From Opitutaceae bacterium (GTDB taxonomy: Bacteria > Verrucomicrobiota > Verrucomicrobiia > Opitutales > Opitutaceae): a DNA stretch of 64,000 bases. The translations under genes and the position numbers were made by a program. Where the stretch lies: assembly GCA_003164715.1 (NCBI GenBank), contig PLTZ01000010.1, positions 1 through 64,000 of the forward strand. The letters run 5' to 3'. Positions 17,767 to 27,364 of this stretch are shown here, one piece after another (position 1 is the first letter of the stretch; each line of letters begins with the position of its first letter). The notes beneath the pieces are model-generated. The model saw nothing but the letters and a program-made list of their open reading frames with translations, had not been told where the DNA came from and made no database searches.

Positions 17767-18513
17767 ATGACGCGACGCGACGCGATTAGGGTGATGGGAG
17801 GTGGCGCGGCCCTGGTGGGGATGGGCGCCATCACGCGATCCTGGGCGGCCGGTATGGCCGTGCCTGCCGGAATCGGTTCGACCCGGCAGCCGTTCGTGCT
17901 TCCGGAGCTCGGCTACGCCTACGACGCCCTTGAGCCGCACATCGACGCAAGAACGATGGAGATCCACTACACGAAGCACCACGCCGCCTACATCAAGAAC
18001 GCGAACAAGGCCTTGGAGGGGCAGGCCTCGCTGTCGGGCAAGACGGCCGAGGAGATCCTGATGAACCTTTCCTCGATCGAGGAGCCGCTGCAGACGACAC
18101 TGCGCAACAACGTCGGCGGGCACGTGAACCACTGCTTCTTCTGGTCGATCCTGTCCCCCTCCGGGGGCGGTGCGCCCACCGGCGACTTTGCCGCCGACCT
18201 TGAGCATGTGTACGGCTCGCTCGACACCTTCAAGAAGCGGTTCACGGAGGCCGCGATGAAGCGCTTCGGAAGCGGCTGGGAATGGCTGGCGATGATGAAC
18301 GACGGCCGGCTGATCATCCATTCGACGGCGAACCAGGACTCGGTGATGAGCGAGGGCCACATGCCGATCCTCGGGGTCGACGTGTGGGAGCACGCGTACT
18401 ACCTGAAGCACCAGAACCTGCGCGCGGAGTACCTGAACGACTTCTGGTCGGTCGTGAACTGGGCGCAGGCCTCGAAAAACTGGACGGCCGCCAGGGCCGC
18501 CTTCGGTCACTGA
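17767..18513 (+). CDS. sodB: Fe/Mn superoxide dismutase with a Tat-type export signal
   Basis: The 248-residue protein starts MTRRDAIRVMGGGAALVG, a twin-arginine pattern followed by a hydrophobic stretch to about residue 29, so it is probably exported folded. The enzyme part has the four metal ligands in family context: His in EIHYTKHHAAY, His in VGGHVNHCFF, and Asp and His in DVWEHAYYLKHQN. It converts superoxide to peroxide and oxygen. Whether it uses iron or manganese cannot be told from these motifs. It is convergent with the Fur-family gene, 15 bases away. Confidence 0.92.
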   Translation: MTRRDAIRVMGGGAALVGMGAITRSWAAGMAVPAGIGSTRQPFVLPELGYAYDALEPHIDARTMEIHYTKHHAAYIKNANKALEGQASLSGKTAEEILMNLSSIEEPLQTTLRNNVGGHVNHCFFWSILSPSGGGAPTGDFAADLEHVYGSLDTFKKRFTEAAMKRFGSGWEWLAMMNDGRLIIHSTANQDSVMSEGHMPILGVDVWEHAYYLKHQNLRAEYLNDFWSVVNWAQASKNWTAARAAFGH

Positions 18514-18528
18514 CCCCCAAGGGGGGCT

Positions 18529-19062
18529 TCAGGTTGCGGGGACGGTCGGAACGGTCGCCTCGACACTCGTGCGGGCTCCCGCGGGCGATTTGCCGAAGAA
18601 CTCGACGATGTGCCCGACTTCCGAGTAGCCCTGCGAGCGCAGCGTGTCCTCGACTGTCTGGACCGCGCGGCGCAACTCGTTAGCAGAAGCGGCGTCGAGC
18701 TCATCGACCCGGTTCGTCTGCTTGCAGACCACGTGATAGCGATTCGGGTCGCCGAGGTTTATCTCGTAAAGGCTTGTCCCATTAATGAGGAACGCGCGCC
18801 GCACGAGGCCGATGGACTCGAACGCGGCCATGCAGCGGTAGACGGTCACGATGTCGCAGGAATTCGGCCCAAGATCGCTGTGGAGCGCGTCGATGCTCGT
18901 CGGCCGCCCCGTCCTAATAAGGGCCGCAAGGATGGCGACCCGCGGCTGCGTGATCCTCAGGCCGGCCTCCTTAAGTTTGTAACAGGCGACCTCGACCGGA
19001 GTCTGGTCCTTCCCGTTCCTGACCCCGACAATCGGGTGGTTCGTTTGGGTTGAAGCGATCAT
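18529..19062 (-). CDS. Fur-family transcriptional regulator lacking the structural zinc cysteines
   Basis: The 177-residue protein has the Fur winged-helix (LKEAGLRITQPRVAILAAL, then DIVTVYRCMAAFESIGLVRR) and the dimerisation region. In classical Fur/PerR/Zur the segment after the winged helix carries CxxC; here it reads HVVCKQTN with one Cys, and the second pair near the C-terminus is replaced by EFFGKSPAG. The structural zinc site is therefore missing. The metal or signal it senses cannot be assigned. Convergence with sodB suggests an oxidative-stress or metal link. Confidence 0.85.
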   Translation of the reverse strand: MIASTQTNHPIVGVRNGKDQTPVEVACYKLKEAGLRITQPRVAILAALIRTGRPTSIDALHSDLGPNSCDIVTVYRCMAAFESIGLVRRAFLINGTSLYEINLGDPNRYHVVCKQTNRVDELDAASANELRRAVQTVEDTLRSQGYSEVGHIVEFFGKSPAGARTSVEATVPTVPAT

Positions 19063-19188
19063 TGTTAGGGCCTGACAGTGAGAGCTGTTGCCACCTTTTG
19101 CGAGCCTAGAAGCGATTCTTTTGCAACTTGCACCCGATGCCGCAGATAGGGTGCATTTGAAGGGCGGTGTTGCGCACCCGATGCGCGC

Positions 19189-19647
19189 ATGCCAACTTCA
19201 CTTCCAAACATGCAAGATTCCGAATTCCCACGGATTGTGGCATTGATTTGCAAGGAGGACACCCGGTTCGACCGAAAGGCCTATGATTTCGTGAGGCTGG
19301 GCCTTGACCACACGGTGAAGGAGATACGCAAGAAGGACAGCACCCGGAGCGGAAAGTCGCGGCATGTCACCGGTCCCGAGCTTCTTGACGGGCTGCGGAT
19401 ATACGCCCTGGAGCAGTTTGGCCCGCTCAGCAAGACGGTCCTCAATTCCTGGGGCGTGCGCAGCTGCCAGGATTTCGGCGACATCGTGTTCAACCTGATC
19501 GATTATAACGCGTTCAGTAAGACCGAGAATGACCGGCGCGAGGATTTTGCGAACATCTACGAATTCGACGACGTTTTTGTGAAGCCCTTCCTGCCGGCGC
19601 GGCGATCCCGGGGCGCGTCCGCGGCCGAGGCGGTGGGGTCCGCCTGA
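19189..19647 (+). CDS. Minf_1886-family protein of unknown function
   Basis: The 152-residue product contains FDRKAYDFVRLGLDHTVKEI, HVTGPELLDGLRIYALEQFG and VRSCQDFGDIVFNLI, which match the small uncharacterised family found in Verrucomicrobia and Planctomycetes named after Minf_1886. No catalytic motif is visible. It is divergent from the Fur-family gene (126-base gap) and ends 14 bases before an M16 peptidase gene. ATG at 19189 is used; ATG at 19210 (MQDSEFPRIV) may be the real start. The last 20 residues are low-complexity. Confidence 0.8.
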   Translation: MPTSLPNMQDSEFPRIVALICKEDTRFDRKAYDFVRLGLDHTVKEIRKKDSTRSGKSRHVTGPELLDGLRIYALEQFGPLSKTVLNSWGVRSCQDFGDIVFNLIDYNAFSKTENDRREDFANIYEFDDVFVKPFLPARRSRGASAAEAVGSA

Positions 19648-19661
19648 CCGGAAGCCACCTG

Positions 19662-22229
19662 ATGCCCAACCCCAAAGCCCCGAAGGCGGAACGCGCCCTG
19701 CTGGACGCGTTCTGGCGCGAACCCGTCGAGCGGACGGTCCTGCCGAACGGATTGACGCTTGTGGTGAAGTCCGACCGGTCGGCGGCGCTCGTCTCGGTGC
19801 AGGTGTGGGTCCGCACCGGCAGCATCCACGAGGGGGCGTACCTCGGCGCGGGCCTGTCGCACTTCCTCGAGCACATGCTTTTCAAGGGCACGCAGCGAAG
19901 GAGCGGCCGCGAGATCTCCGCCACGGTGCAGGCAAACGGCGGGTACATCAACGCGTACACGACCTTTGATCGGACGGTCTATTACATCGACCTACCGAGC
20001 GAGCACCTCGACGTCGCGGTGGACGTGCTCGCGGACGCGGTGCTGCATTCGACGCTTCCCGCGGACGAGGTCGCGAGGGAGAAGGAGGTCATCCTGCGCG
20101 AGATCGCCATGACCCGCGACGATCCGGACAGCCGGCTGTGGGAGGCGCTCTTCGGGACCGCCTTCCGGGAGCACCCGTACCGCGAGCCCGTGATCGGCCA
20201 CAGGGACGTGTTTGCGGCGACGGACCGGGAGGCCCTGCTCGGCTACTACCGAGAGCGCTACGTCCCGAACAACATCGTCGTGGTCGTCGCGGGCGACGTC
20301 GGGCTCGCGCAGGCGAGGGCCGCGGTCGAGCGCCATTTCGGCGCCGCCCCCAGGTCGCGCCTGGCCCCCGTGCTCGTTCCCGCGGAGCCGGCCCAGCACG
20401 GGCCGCGCAGCCTCCACCGCTACGAGAAGGTGGAGGTCGTGAGGGCCGCGCTCGCCTGGCCGATTCCGGGGCTTGCGGATCCTTGTGCCCCGGTGCTCGA
20501 CCTCCTGGCCCTGGTGCTTGGGGGCGGCGACAGCTCCGTCCTCTGGCAGGAGGTCCGCGAGAAGGCGAAGCTCGTCCACACGATCGACGCGTCGAGCTGG
20601 AACCCGGGCTCGAGCGGGCTCTTCTGCATCGGCTTCACCTGCGACGCGGGCGGGCGCGAGCAGGCGCAGGCGGCGATCCTGCGCGTGCTCTCGGAGCACG
20701 GGGCGCCGGGCGGGTTCAACGCGGCGCAGGTGCGCAAGGCCTACCGCCAGTCGGTCGTCGGCGAGATCAACACGTGCAAGACCATGAGCGGCCAGGCCTC
20801 GCGACTGGGGATGGCCGAGGTGGTCGTGGGCGACCTGGAGTTCAGCCGTTCGTATTTTGAGCGCCTGGCGCGGGTGGGGCCGCGCGACCTCGGGACCGCG
20901 CTCCGGACGCACTTGGCTGTCGGGCGCCTGACGTCGGTCTCGCTCGAGCCGCAGGCGGATGACCCGGCCTCGGCCGAGCCCGTTGCCGCGTCCCTGGGGG
21001 GGCGGCCGGACTTCGAGGAGATCCGCCTCCCCAACGGCGCACGGATCCTCGTGCAGCCGGACAGGCGCCTTCCGAACCTCCACATGAGGCTCCTCACCCA
21101 CGGGGGGCCGCTCAGCGAGTCCCCAAAGAGGAGGGGCAGCTCCGCGCTCCTGGCGACGCTCCTCACCAAGGACACCCGCAGGCGGAGCGCCGCCGAGGTG
21201 GCCCGCAGGATCGAGGAGGTGGGCGGGTCGTTCAGCTCGTTTTCGGGGGACAACACGATCGGGCTGGCGGCCGAGGTGCTTCCGCCCGACGCGGACCTTG
21301 CGCTCGGGCTCCTTTCGGACGGCGCGCTCGAGCCGGCCTTCAGCCCCGGGACCCTCGGGACCGAGCGCGACGCCCAGCTTGCGGCCCTCAAGGAGGAGCA
21401 GGATGACGTGGTCTCGTGCGCCAGGCGGATGCTGCGCAGGAGGTTCTTCGGCGCCCATGCGTTCGCGCTCGGCGCCCAGGGGGACGGGGCGGGCGTGTCG
21501 GCCACCGGGGCCGGGGACCTCTCGGCCCTCTGGAAGCGCCTGCTGGTGGGCCCCGGGGTGGTCCTGTCGGTGGCCGGCGATTTCAATCCCGACCGGCTGG
21601 TGCCCAAGCTGGAGGCCTTCCTCGTGCGGGTCCCCCGGGGCCGGCCGATGGGCGCCGGGCCGGTATTCGAGGGGCCCGCGGAGCCCGGCGACTTTGTCGA
21701 GCGCCAGGCGCGCGAGCAGGCGGTCGTCCTTCAGGGCTTTCCGGGGTCCGTGCTCGGCGCCCCCGACTTCTACGTCGGGGACGTCGCCGACGAGCTCTTC
21801 AGCGGCATGGCCTCCAGGCTCTTCGAGCGCGTGCGCGACCAGAAGGGCCTGGCCTATTTCATCCGCTCGGGCCGCGTGTCCTGCCGGAGCGCGGCGATGT
21901 TCTACTTCATGGCGGGCACGCAGCCGGGCAAGGAGGCCGACGTGCTCGGCGAGATCGCTCTCGAGATCGAGCGGGTCCAGTCGGGCGACGTCGCGCCGGA
22001 GGAGCTGCGCCGCTGTCAGGAGCGCCTGAAGGCGGGCCAGCGGAAGGCCCTGCAGACGAACTCGTCGCGGGCCATGCAGGCTGCCGTCGACGTGCTCCAG
22101 GGGCGCCCCGCCAACCACTGGAAGCGTTACGACGCGCTGATTGACGCGGTCACGGTCGCCGACCTTGCGGCATTCGCCCGCCTGCACCTAGAGCAGGCGA
22201 GGCGCACCCAACTCGTCGTCCGGCCGTAG
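19662..22229 (+). CDS. M16-family zinc metallopeptidase (two-domain)
   Basis: The 855-residue protein carries two M16 modules. The first has the inverted zinc motif HFLEH (residues 67-71), with EIAMTRDDPDSRLWE downstream supplying the third ligand region. The second half (about 430-855) lacks HxxEH and contains the typical RDQKGLAYF region near its end. This is the usual active-plus-inactive pairing of pitrilysin-like enzymes that degrade peptides in a closed chamber. No clear signal peptide is seen. It is convergent with nadK with almost no gap. Confidence 0.92.
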   Translation: MPNPKAPKAERALLDAFWREPVERTVLPNGLTLVVKSDRSAALVSVQVWVRTGSIHEGAYLGAGLSHFLEHMLFKGTQRRSGREISATVQANGGYINAYTTFDRTVYYIDLPSEHLDVAVDVLADAVLHSTLPADEVAREKEVILREIAMTRDDPDSRLWEALFGTAFREHPYREPVIGHRDVFAATDREALLGYYRERYVPNNIVVVVAGDVGLAQARAAVERHFGAAPRSRLAPVLVPAEPAQHGPRSLHRYEKVEVVRAALAWPIPGLADPCAPVLDLLALVLGGGDSSVLWQEVREKAKLVHTIDASSWNPGSSGLFCIGFTCDAGGREQAQAAILRVLSEHGAPGGFNAAQVRKAYRQSVVGEINTCKTMSGQASRLGMAEVVVGDLEFSRSYFERLARVGPRDLGTALRTHLAVGRLTSVSLEPQADDPASAEPVAASLGGRPDFEEIRLPNGARILVQPDRRLPNLHMRLLTHGGPLSESPKRRGSSALLATLLTKDTRRRSAAEVARRIEEVGGSFSSFSGDNTIGLAAEVLPPDADLALGLLSDGALEPAFSPGTLGTERDAQLAALKEEQDDVVSCARRMLRRRFFGAHAFALGAQGDGAGVSATGAGDLSALWKRLLVGPGVVLSVAGDFNPDRLVPKLEAFLVRVPRGRPMGAGPVFEGPAEPGDFVERQAREQAVVLQGFPGSVLGAPDFYVGDVADELFSGMASRLFERVRDQKGLAYFIRSGRVSCRSAAMFYFMAGTQPGKEADVLGEIALEIERVQSGDVAPEELRRCQERLKAGQRKALQTNSSRAMQAAVDVLQGRPANHWKRYDALIDAVTVADLAAFARLHLEQARRTQLVVRP

Positions 22230-22230
22230 G

Positions 22231-23070
22231 CTACCGCCGCTCGGCGGCGCCGCCGCTCCACTTGAGCTTCGTGCGCATCACGGCGAAGTGGGAGTAGCTG
22301 CGCTGCTGCGCGAGCGCCAGGCGCTGCCGGGAGATCGAGATGTCGATCGCCTCGTCGGCCGATGCCCGGAGCTCCCCCATGCCGTCGAGGCAGACTAGGA
22401 CCCGGGCGCCCGCCGTGCGGTTGAGCACGCGCAGCTTCACGCTGTCGCGGAAGATGATCGAGCGGTTGGTCAGCGTATGCGGGCAGATCGGGGTCAGCGC
22501 GATCACGTCCGCCTGGGGGTGGACGATGGGGCCGCCCGCCGAGAGGTTGTACGCCGTGGAGCCCGTGGCGGTCGAGAAGATGAGCCCGTCGCAGACGTAG
22601 TCGGTGACGAGCTCCCCATCGGCGAACACCTCGAGGTGGACGAGGCTCGTCTGGAGCGCGTTCTTGATGAGCACGTCGTTCAGGGCGAGGCTCGGGGCGC
22701 CGCCGGCGACCGAGCACTCGAGCATGGCGCGGCGGTCGATGCGGAACCCGCCGTTCAGGAGGCCGTCAAACCCGAGACGCGCCTCCTCCTCCGAGAAGGT
22801 CGTTAGGAAGCCGAGGCTGCCGCGGTTGACGCCGATGATGGGGACCCTTTCGCGCGCAGCCTCACGCACCGCGCTTAGGAGCGTGCCGTCCCCGCCGATG
22901 ACGCAGCACGCATCGCAGCCGCGCAGGTAGCCGCGGGGAAGCGGGAAATGCGAGGTCCGCCGGATCCGGACGCCCCGGGCGCGCGCGATGCGCACGAGCT
23001 CCGCGGCGAGCTCGACGGCGCCGGGCTTGTCGGCGTTGACGACGAAGGCGAGGGTGCGGATGGGTTTCAT
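22231..23070 (-). CDS. nadK: NAD kinase
   Basis: The 279-residue protein shows the NAD kinase signatures: GGDGT at residues 59-63, the LNDVLI segment, and the Gly-rich STATGSTAYNLSAGGPIV. It phosphorylates NAD to NADP with ATP. The ATG at 23068-23070 (MKPIRTLAFVVN) gives the expected length and start; a longer reading to 23163 has no family support. tlyA lies 40 bases upstream on the same strand. Confidence 0.95.
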   Translation of the reverse strand: MKPIRTLAFVVNADKPGAVELAAELVRIARARGVRIRRTSHFPLPRGYLRGCDACCVIGGDGTLLSAVREAARERVPIIGVNRGSLGFLTTFSEEEARLGFDGLLNGGFRIDRRAMLECSVAGGAPSLALNDVLIKNALQTSLVHLEVFADGELVTDYVCDGLIFSTATGSTAYNLSAGGPIVHPQADVIALTPICPHTLTNRSIIFRDSVKLRVLNRTAGARVLVCLDGMGELRASADEAIDISISRQRLALAQQRSYSHFAVMRTKLKWSGGAAERR

Positions 23071-23110
23071 GGCGGCGGCGCCCCGGCTGGGGAGCGAGCC
23101 CCAAAATTGC

Positions 23111-23851
23111 CTAGGATCGGCGGAGGCACAACAGGAATTCCCGGTTTCCGTCGGCGCCCGCAATCGGCGAGTCCATCGAGCCGACGAGCTTCACGCCCGG
23201 CAAGCCGGCGACCGCGAAGTCGCGGACACGCGCCAGAGCGGCCGCGCGGACCGCCGGGTCGCGGATCACGCCGCGGCCCCTGTCGGCCTCCGCCTTGCCG
23301 GCCTCGAACTGCGGCTTCACGAGCGCCACAAGCGTTCCGCCGCTCCTGAGGAAGGGCCATACCGCGGGAAGCACGGTCGTGAGGGAGATGAAGGAGAGGT
23401 CCATGACGACGGCGTCGAACTCGGGGCGGGGGAGGTCGCAGGCGGCCAGGCGCCTCGCGTTGACCTTCTCGATGTTGGTGACCCTGGGGTCCGCCCGGAG
23501 CCTGGCGTGGAGCTGGGCGCGGCCGACGTCCACGCAGGCGACCGACGCCGCGCCGGCCTGGAGCGCACAGTCGGTGAAGCCCCCGGTCGATGCGCCCACG
23601 TCGAGGACATGCGCCTGCCTCAGGTCGACCGCGAAGCGCTCCAGGGCCGCCGCGAGCTTCTCGCCGCCGCGGCTCACGAAGCGGGGCGGGGTCGTGACGG
23701 AGACCTCGGCGTCGTCGGCGAGCTCCCGGCCCGGCTTGTCCAGGCGCTCCGTCCCCCGGAAGACGCGGCCCGACATGATGAGGGCGTTCGCCTGCGCCCT
23801 GGATTCGGCGAGCCCGCGCGCGACGAGGATCTCGTCGAGGCGCCGCTTCAT
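23111..23851 (-). CDS. tlyA: TlyA-family rRNA 2'-O-methyltransferase
   Basis: The 246-residue protein has an N-terminal S4 RNA-binding domain (about 1-60, [21 protein letters not shown]) and a FtsJ-like methyltransferase domain with the SAM site [14 protein letters not shown], then DLSFISL and LVKPQFEAG. Family members 2'-O-methylate rRNA; some are called hemolysin A for historical reasons. The ATG at 23849-23851 overlaps the stop of the upstream secreted-protein gene (ATGA), so the two are co-translated. Confidence 0.9.
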   Translation of the reverse strand: MKRRLDEILVARGLAESRAQANALIMSGRVFRGTERLDKPGRELADDAEVSVTTPPRFVSRGGEKLAAALERFAVDLRQAHVLDVGASTGGFTDCALQAGAASVACVDVGRAQLHARLRADPRVTNIEKVNARRLAACDLPRPEFDAVVMDLSFISLTTVLPAVWPFLRSGGTLVALVKPQFEAGKAEADRGRGVIRDPAVRAAALARVRDFAVAGLPGVKLVGSMDSPIAGADGNREFLLCLRRS

Positions 23852-24609
23852 TGCGCGCCCAGGCGGCCCAGGTCCGCCTGGCACCGGCCGATGACGCGGT
23901 AGAGCCGGTTGATCTCCAGCATTTCGGCCTCGCTCAGCTTCTTCTTCGGGACGGAGCGGTCCGTGTAGAAGAACTTGGTCATCGAGTTGAACTCCAGCTC
24001 CCCGCCGGGATACGCGACGGTGCGGGTCATGTTCGAGGAAACGTACTCGTAGCGCGAGTAGTTTGAGAGGTCCTGGGTCTTCCTGACGTCGACATTGTCA
24101 AAGTCGGGCGTCGCGGCGCCCGGGTGAAACCACGCGTCGCCGTACCAGGCCACCTTCATCGCCGGGGTGATCGGCACCGAGGGCGGGGGCTGGTTCACGA
24201 TCTCCTTGACCCGTTCGGTCGCCGCCTGAAGCGCCCTCTTGACCGCGGCAATCTGCTCGGCCGCCGTCAACGGGCGCGCCGGCGCGGGGATGGGCGTCGG
24301 GCCCGGGACGCCCGGCTTCGCGGCCGCGCCCACGGAGACCACCACGTCGTTCTCCAGCCGGACCGTCACCTCCGGATAGTTGAGCAGCCTCCTGGCGCCC
24401 GCCTGCATCTGGCTCGCCGGAGGGCCCTTCTCCTTGAGCACGCTCTCGTAGCTGTCCCCGACCTGGAGGGCACTCGCCGCCGAAGCCATGAGGAGCAGAA
24501 GCGGCGAAAGGCGGCGCGCGAGTGCGCCCGCCAGGCGCCTCGGCCCGGGGGTCGGCGCACGGGATGCAAGGCGCGAGTCGGGCGGATCCAGGCTCGCGTC
24601 CTTGTCCAT
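23848..24609 (-). CDS. Exported protein of unknown function
   Basis: The 253-residue product has a long basic start and then a hydrophobic export segment ([14 protein letters not shown], about residues 34-47). The mature part begins [17 protein letters not shown], a pattern seen in small beta-rich outer-envelope domains where a G-D/S-x-E-x-V motif precedes a short fold, then a Pro/Ala linker and a C-terminal domain (about 150-253) with aromatic residues. I do not recognise a named family. It lies between gmhB and tlyA on the same strand. Confidence 0.7.
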   Translation of the reverse strand: MDKDASLDPPDSRLASRAPTPGPRRLAGALARRLSPLLLLMASAASALQVGDSYESVLKEKGPPASQMQAGARRLLNYPEVTVRLENDVVVSVGAAAKPGVPGPTPIPAPARPLTAAEQIAAVKRALQAATERVKEIVNQPPPSVPITPAMKVAWYGDAWFHPGAATPDFDNVDVRKTQDLSNYSRYEYVSSNMTRTVAYPGGELEFNSMTKFFYTDRSVPKKKLSEAEMLEINRLYRVIGRCQADLGRLGAQ

Positions 24610-24621
24610 CGCGCTCCCGCC

Positions 24622-25152
24622 TTATGCGAGCGAGGCCGCGAAGGCCCCGAAGTCCTCGAACACGGGCACCTTCCCCTCGGCCACCTGGGGGATGGACTCG
24701 GGCGGGCGCCTGCCTGTGCGGACGGCGGCCGCATGGATTCCCGCGGCGAGCGCCGCCTGCACATCGGCGGGCGAATCGCCGACCATCCAGCATCCGGCGG
24801 GGTCGAGCCCGTGCTCGGCGAGCGTTTCCTGGATGAACCTCGGGGACGGCTTGCGGTAGGCCGACGGCTGGCCGGGGGCCTCCGGGGCGATGCATGTCCC
24901 GTCGAAGACGGGCGGCGGCAGGCCCAGCAGCTCCTCCATGCGTGCGTTCACCCGGCAGGTGTCCTCGATCGTGTGCAGGCCCCGGCCGATCCCCGACTGG
25001 TTCGTGAAGAGGAAGAGCTTGAAGCCGAGGGCACGGGCCCGGCGAAGGCCCTCGGAGGCACCGGGGATCACCTCCACGCCGCCCGGGTCGGCCAGATAGA
25101 CCTTGTCCACGATCAGCGTCCCGTCCCGGTCGAGGAAGAGGGCGCGGTTCAC
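24622..25152 (-). CDS. gmhB: D-glycero-beta-D-manno-heptose-1,7-bisphosphate 7-phosphatase-like (GmhB)
   Basis: The 176-residue HAD phosphatase has FLDRDGT (nucleophile Asp), FTNQSGIGRG (motif II and the GmhB-type loop), the RKPSPRFI lysine region, and MVGDSPADVQAA (motif IV). In ADP-heptose synthesis GmhB removes the 7-phosphate. The heptose-7-phosphate kinase gene lies directly upstream, with the GTG start overlapping its stop (GTGA). The usual Cys cluster of GmhB zinc sites is reduced here, so a related histidinol- or sugar-phosphatase role is possible. Confidence 0.88.
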   Translation of the reverse strand: MNRALFLDRDGTLIVDKVYLADPGGVEVIPGASEGLRRARALGFKLFLFTNQSGIGRGLHTIEDTCRVNARMEELLGLPPPVFDGTCIAPEAPGQPSAYRKPSPRFIQETLAEHGLDPAGCWMVGDSPADVQAALAAGIHAAAVRTGRRPPESIPQVAEGKVPVFEDFGAFAASLA

Positions 25153-26138
25153 GGCGCGCGCGAGACATGGTCGAGCAGCTCGGCCGGCGAGACGGTCGCC
25201 GTCCCGAGCTTGGCGACGACGACACCCGCGGCCGCGTTGGCAAAGTGGGCGGCCTCCTCGAGGCCGGAGCCCGAGGTCAGCGCCAGCACGAGGCCCGCCA
25301 GGGCGGTGTCCCCGGCGCCCGAGACGTCGTAGATCTCACGGGCCGCGGTGGGGATCGTCTTGAGGAGCCTCCCGGCGGAGCTCAGGAGCATCCCGTCCTC
25401 GCCGAGGGTGACCACGACGTTCCGGGTCTTGAAGCGCTCGTCGAGCCGGGCGCACACGGCCGCGGCCGGGAACGGCGCGCCCGCAGCCGGCTCGATGCCG
25501 GCGAGCTGGAGGGCTTCGCGCTTGTTCGGCGTGATCAGGTCGAGCCCGCTGAAGGCCATCTGGTGCTTCGGCTTCGGGTCGAGGGCGATGAACTTCTTGC
25601 CGGATCGCGCGAGCTTGGTGACCTGCGAGACGAGCCTTTCGGAAAGGGTCCCCTTCGCATAGTCCGAGAGCACGACCGCGTCGCACGCCTTTATCGCCCT
25701 GGCCAGAAGCCGGGCGCAGCGGGCCGGGTCTATGGCGTAGGCGTAGGGCGCCGACTCGCGGTCCAGCCGGCACAGCTGCTGGTGCTGGACCATCACCCGG
25801 GTCTTGACGATCGTCATCCCGTCGCCCGGCGTGGCCAGGGCGTCGACGCCCCTGTCGCTCAGGATGCCGCGGAGCCGGGCGCCGTTGGCGTCACTGCCGA
25901 AGAAGCCGATGACGGTGCAGTGGGCGCCGAGGCTGGCTGCGTTGATCGCCACGTTCGCGGCGCCGCCCGCCGTCCACGTGTCGCGGGCGATGTCGATCAC
26001 GGGGACGGGAGCCTCCGGGGAGATCCGCGTGGCGTCCCCCCAGATGTAGTGGTCGAGCATCACGTCGCCGATGACGAGGATCCGCAGTCCGGAAATCCTT
26101 CTGAGGAGCGCCTTTGCCTTGGCGAGGGGAATAGACAT
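25149..26138 (-). CDS. hldA: D-glycero-beta-D-manno-heptose-7-phosphate kinase (HldE N-domain type)
   Basis: The 329-residue ribokinase-family protein contains GDVMLDHYIWGDATRISPEAPVP at its start, a signature of the heptose kinase domain of HldE/RfaE, plus ITPNKREA and the catalytic DVSGAGDT. It phosphorylates heptose 7-phosphate on O1. The adenylyltransferase domain found in HldE is absent, so an independent HldC-type gene should exist elsewhere. With gmhB it implies ADP-heptose for lipopolysaccharide core. Confidence 0.92.
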   Translation of the reverse strand: MSIPLAKAKALLRRISGLRILVIGDVMLDHYIWGDATRISPEAPVPVIDIARDTWTAGGAANVAINAASLGAHCTVIGFFGSDANGARLRGILSDRGVDALATPGDGMTIVKTRVMVQHQQLCRLDRESAPYAYAIDPARCARLLARAIKACDAVVLSDYAKGTLSERLVSQVTKLARSGKKFIALDPKPKHQMAFSGLDLITPNKREALQLAGIEPAAGAPFPAAAVCARLDERFKTRNVVVTLGEDGMLLSSAGRLLKTIPTAAREIYDVSGAGDTALAGLVLALTSGSGLEEAAHFANAAAGVVVAKLGTATVSPAELLDHVSRAP

Positions 26139-26169
26139 GGGGTCGGGGTCCCGGAGGGTGCGGCGCCTC

Positions 26170-27312
26170 TTACCTGAGCTCCCAGGCGTACGGGTACCGG
26201 GAGAGCATGCGCGGGGCGCCGGCGGTCACCTGCACGACGTCCTCTATCCGGCAGGCGCCGATCCCGGGGTAGTAGAGGCCCGGCTCGACGGTGACGACGG
26301 TGCCCTTCTTGAGCGGAGTGTCCGCCGTCGCATTCATCCGCGGGGGCTCGTGGACCTCGAGGCCGAGGCCGTGGCCGGTGCCGTGAAAGAACCCGACCGA
26401 GCCGAGGGGGGTCTTGCGCGTCTCGAATCCCCTGGAGACGAGCGCCTCCGTGACCTTGCGGTGCACCTCGCTTCCCCAGACCCCCGCCCGGATCGTCCTG
26501 AGCGCGGCGAGCTGGGCGGCCCTGACGGCCCCGACAATGGCCCGCTGCGCGTCGTTTGCGCGACCGCGCAGGAAGGTCCGCGTCATGTCGCCGTGGAAGC
26601 CCGTGGCCGACACCCGCGGGAAGACGTCGACGATGATCAGCTCGTTCGCCCGGAGCGGGCCCGAGCCCGGGTTGTGGGGGTCGCAGGCCTGGTCTCCGCC
26701 TGCGGCGATGGTCGAATTGGAAACGGCGCCCGCCTCGATGCAGGCGGTCTCGATTGCGACCTTAAGGCGCTCGCTCGTGAGGACGCGGCCGTTGAACAGG
26801 AGGCGCCCCGAGCGGATCTTGCACGCCCTGAGGAGCCTCTCGGCGGCCGCGATCCCGGCCGCGCTGGCGCGGTTGCCCTCGCGCAGGGCCTCGGCCTCGG
26901 CCGCCGTCTTGATCTCGCGCTCCGGGAAGAGCGGGCCCTTGGAGACGGCGAGCCTCACCCCCAGGTCCCGAAGCTCGCGGTAGAGGCCCACGGGGAAGTC
27001 CTCGGGCACGGTGAGGGTCCCGGCCCCGAGCTCCCGGCACAGGAGCGCGACCACGCGGGCCGGCCCGACCTTCTGGCGGGGCCACAGCCGGCGCGCCCGC
27101 TCCTGGCAGGCCTCGAGCGGCAGCACCTTGTCGAAGGCCGACGTGCGCTTGAAGCGGCCGAACTCAAGGGCGTTCACGACCGCGTACTTCCTTCCCCGAA
27201 CGCCCAGGGCAATGAAGGGATCGGGGGCCTCGACCGCGCCGAGGTAGAGGACGTCCGCGCTGCGCGCGGTGTCCGAGTAAAGCAGGATATCGGGTTTTTT
27301 TCTGGTGGTCAT
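26170..27312 (-). CDS. M24-family aminopeptidase (Xaa-Pro-type)
   Basis: The 380-residue protein has a creatinase-like N-terminal domain and an M24 pita-bread domain (about 150-380). Metal ligands appear in family order: Asp in DVFPRV, Asp in FHGDMTRTF, His in GTGHGLGLEVHE, Glu in VEPGLYYPG and Glu in GACRIEDVV. Such enzymes remove N-terminal residues before proline. It lies 31 bases upstream of hldA on the same strand and is divergent from a DUF192 gene. Confidence 0.9.
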   Translation of the reverse strand: MTTRKKPDILLYSDTARSADVLYLGAVEAPDPFIALGVRGRKYAVVNALEFGRFKRTSAFDKVLPLEACQERARRLWPRQKVGPARVVALLCRELGAGTLTVPEDFPVGLYRELRDLGVRLAVSKGPLFPEREIKTAAEAEALREGNRASAAGIAAAERLLRACKIRSGRLLFNGRVLTSERLKVAIETACIEAGAVSNSTIAAGGDQACDPHNPGSGPLRANELIIVDVFPRVSATGFHGDMTRTFLRGRANDAQRAIVGAVRAAQLAALRTIRAGVWGSEVHRKVTEALVSRGFETRKTPLGSVGFFHGTGHGLGLEVHEPPRMNATADTPLKKGTVVTVEPGLYYPGIGACRIEDVVQVTAGAPRMLSRYPYAWELR

Positions 27313-27364
27313 GTGACAGACTTTGGTTGTGTCGCCCGCTCGCGGGCAATTAACCTGTTATTGC

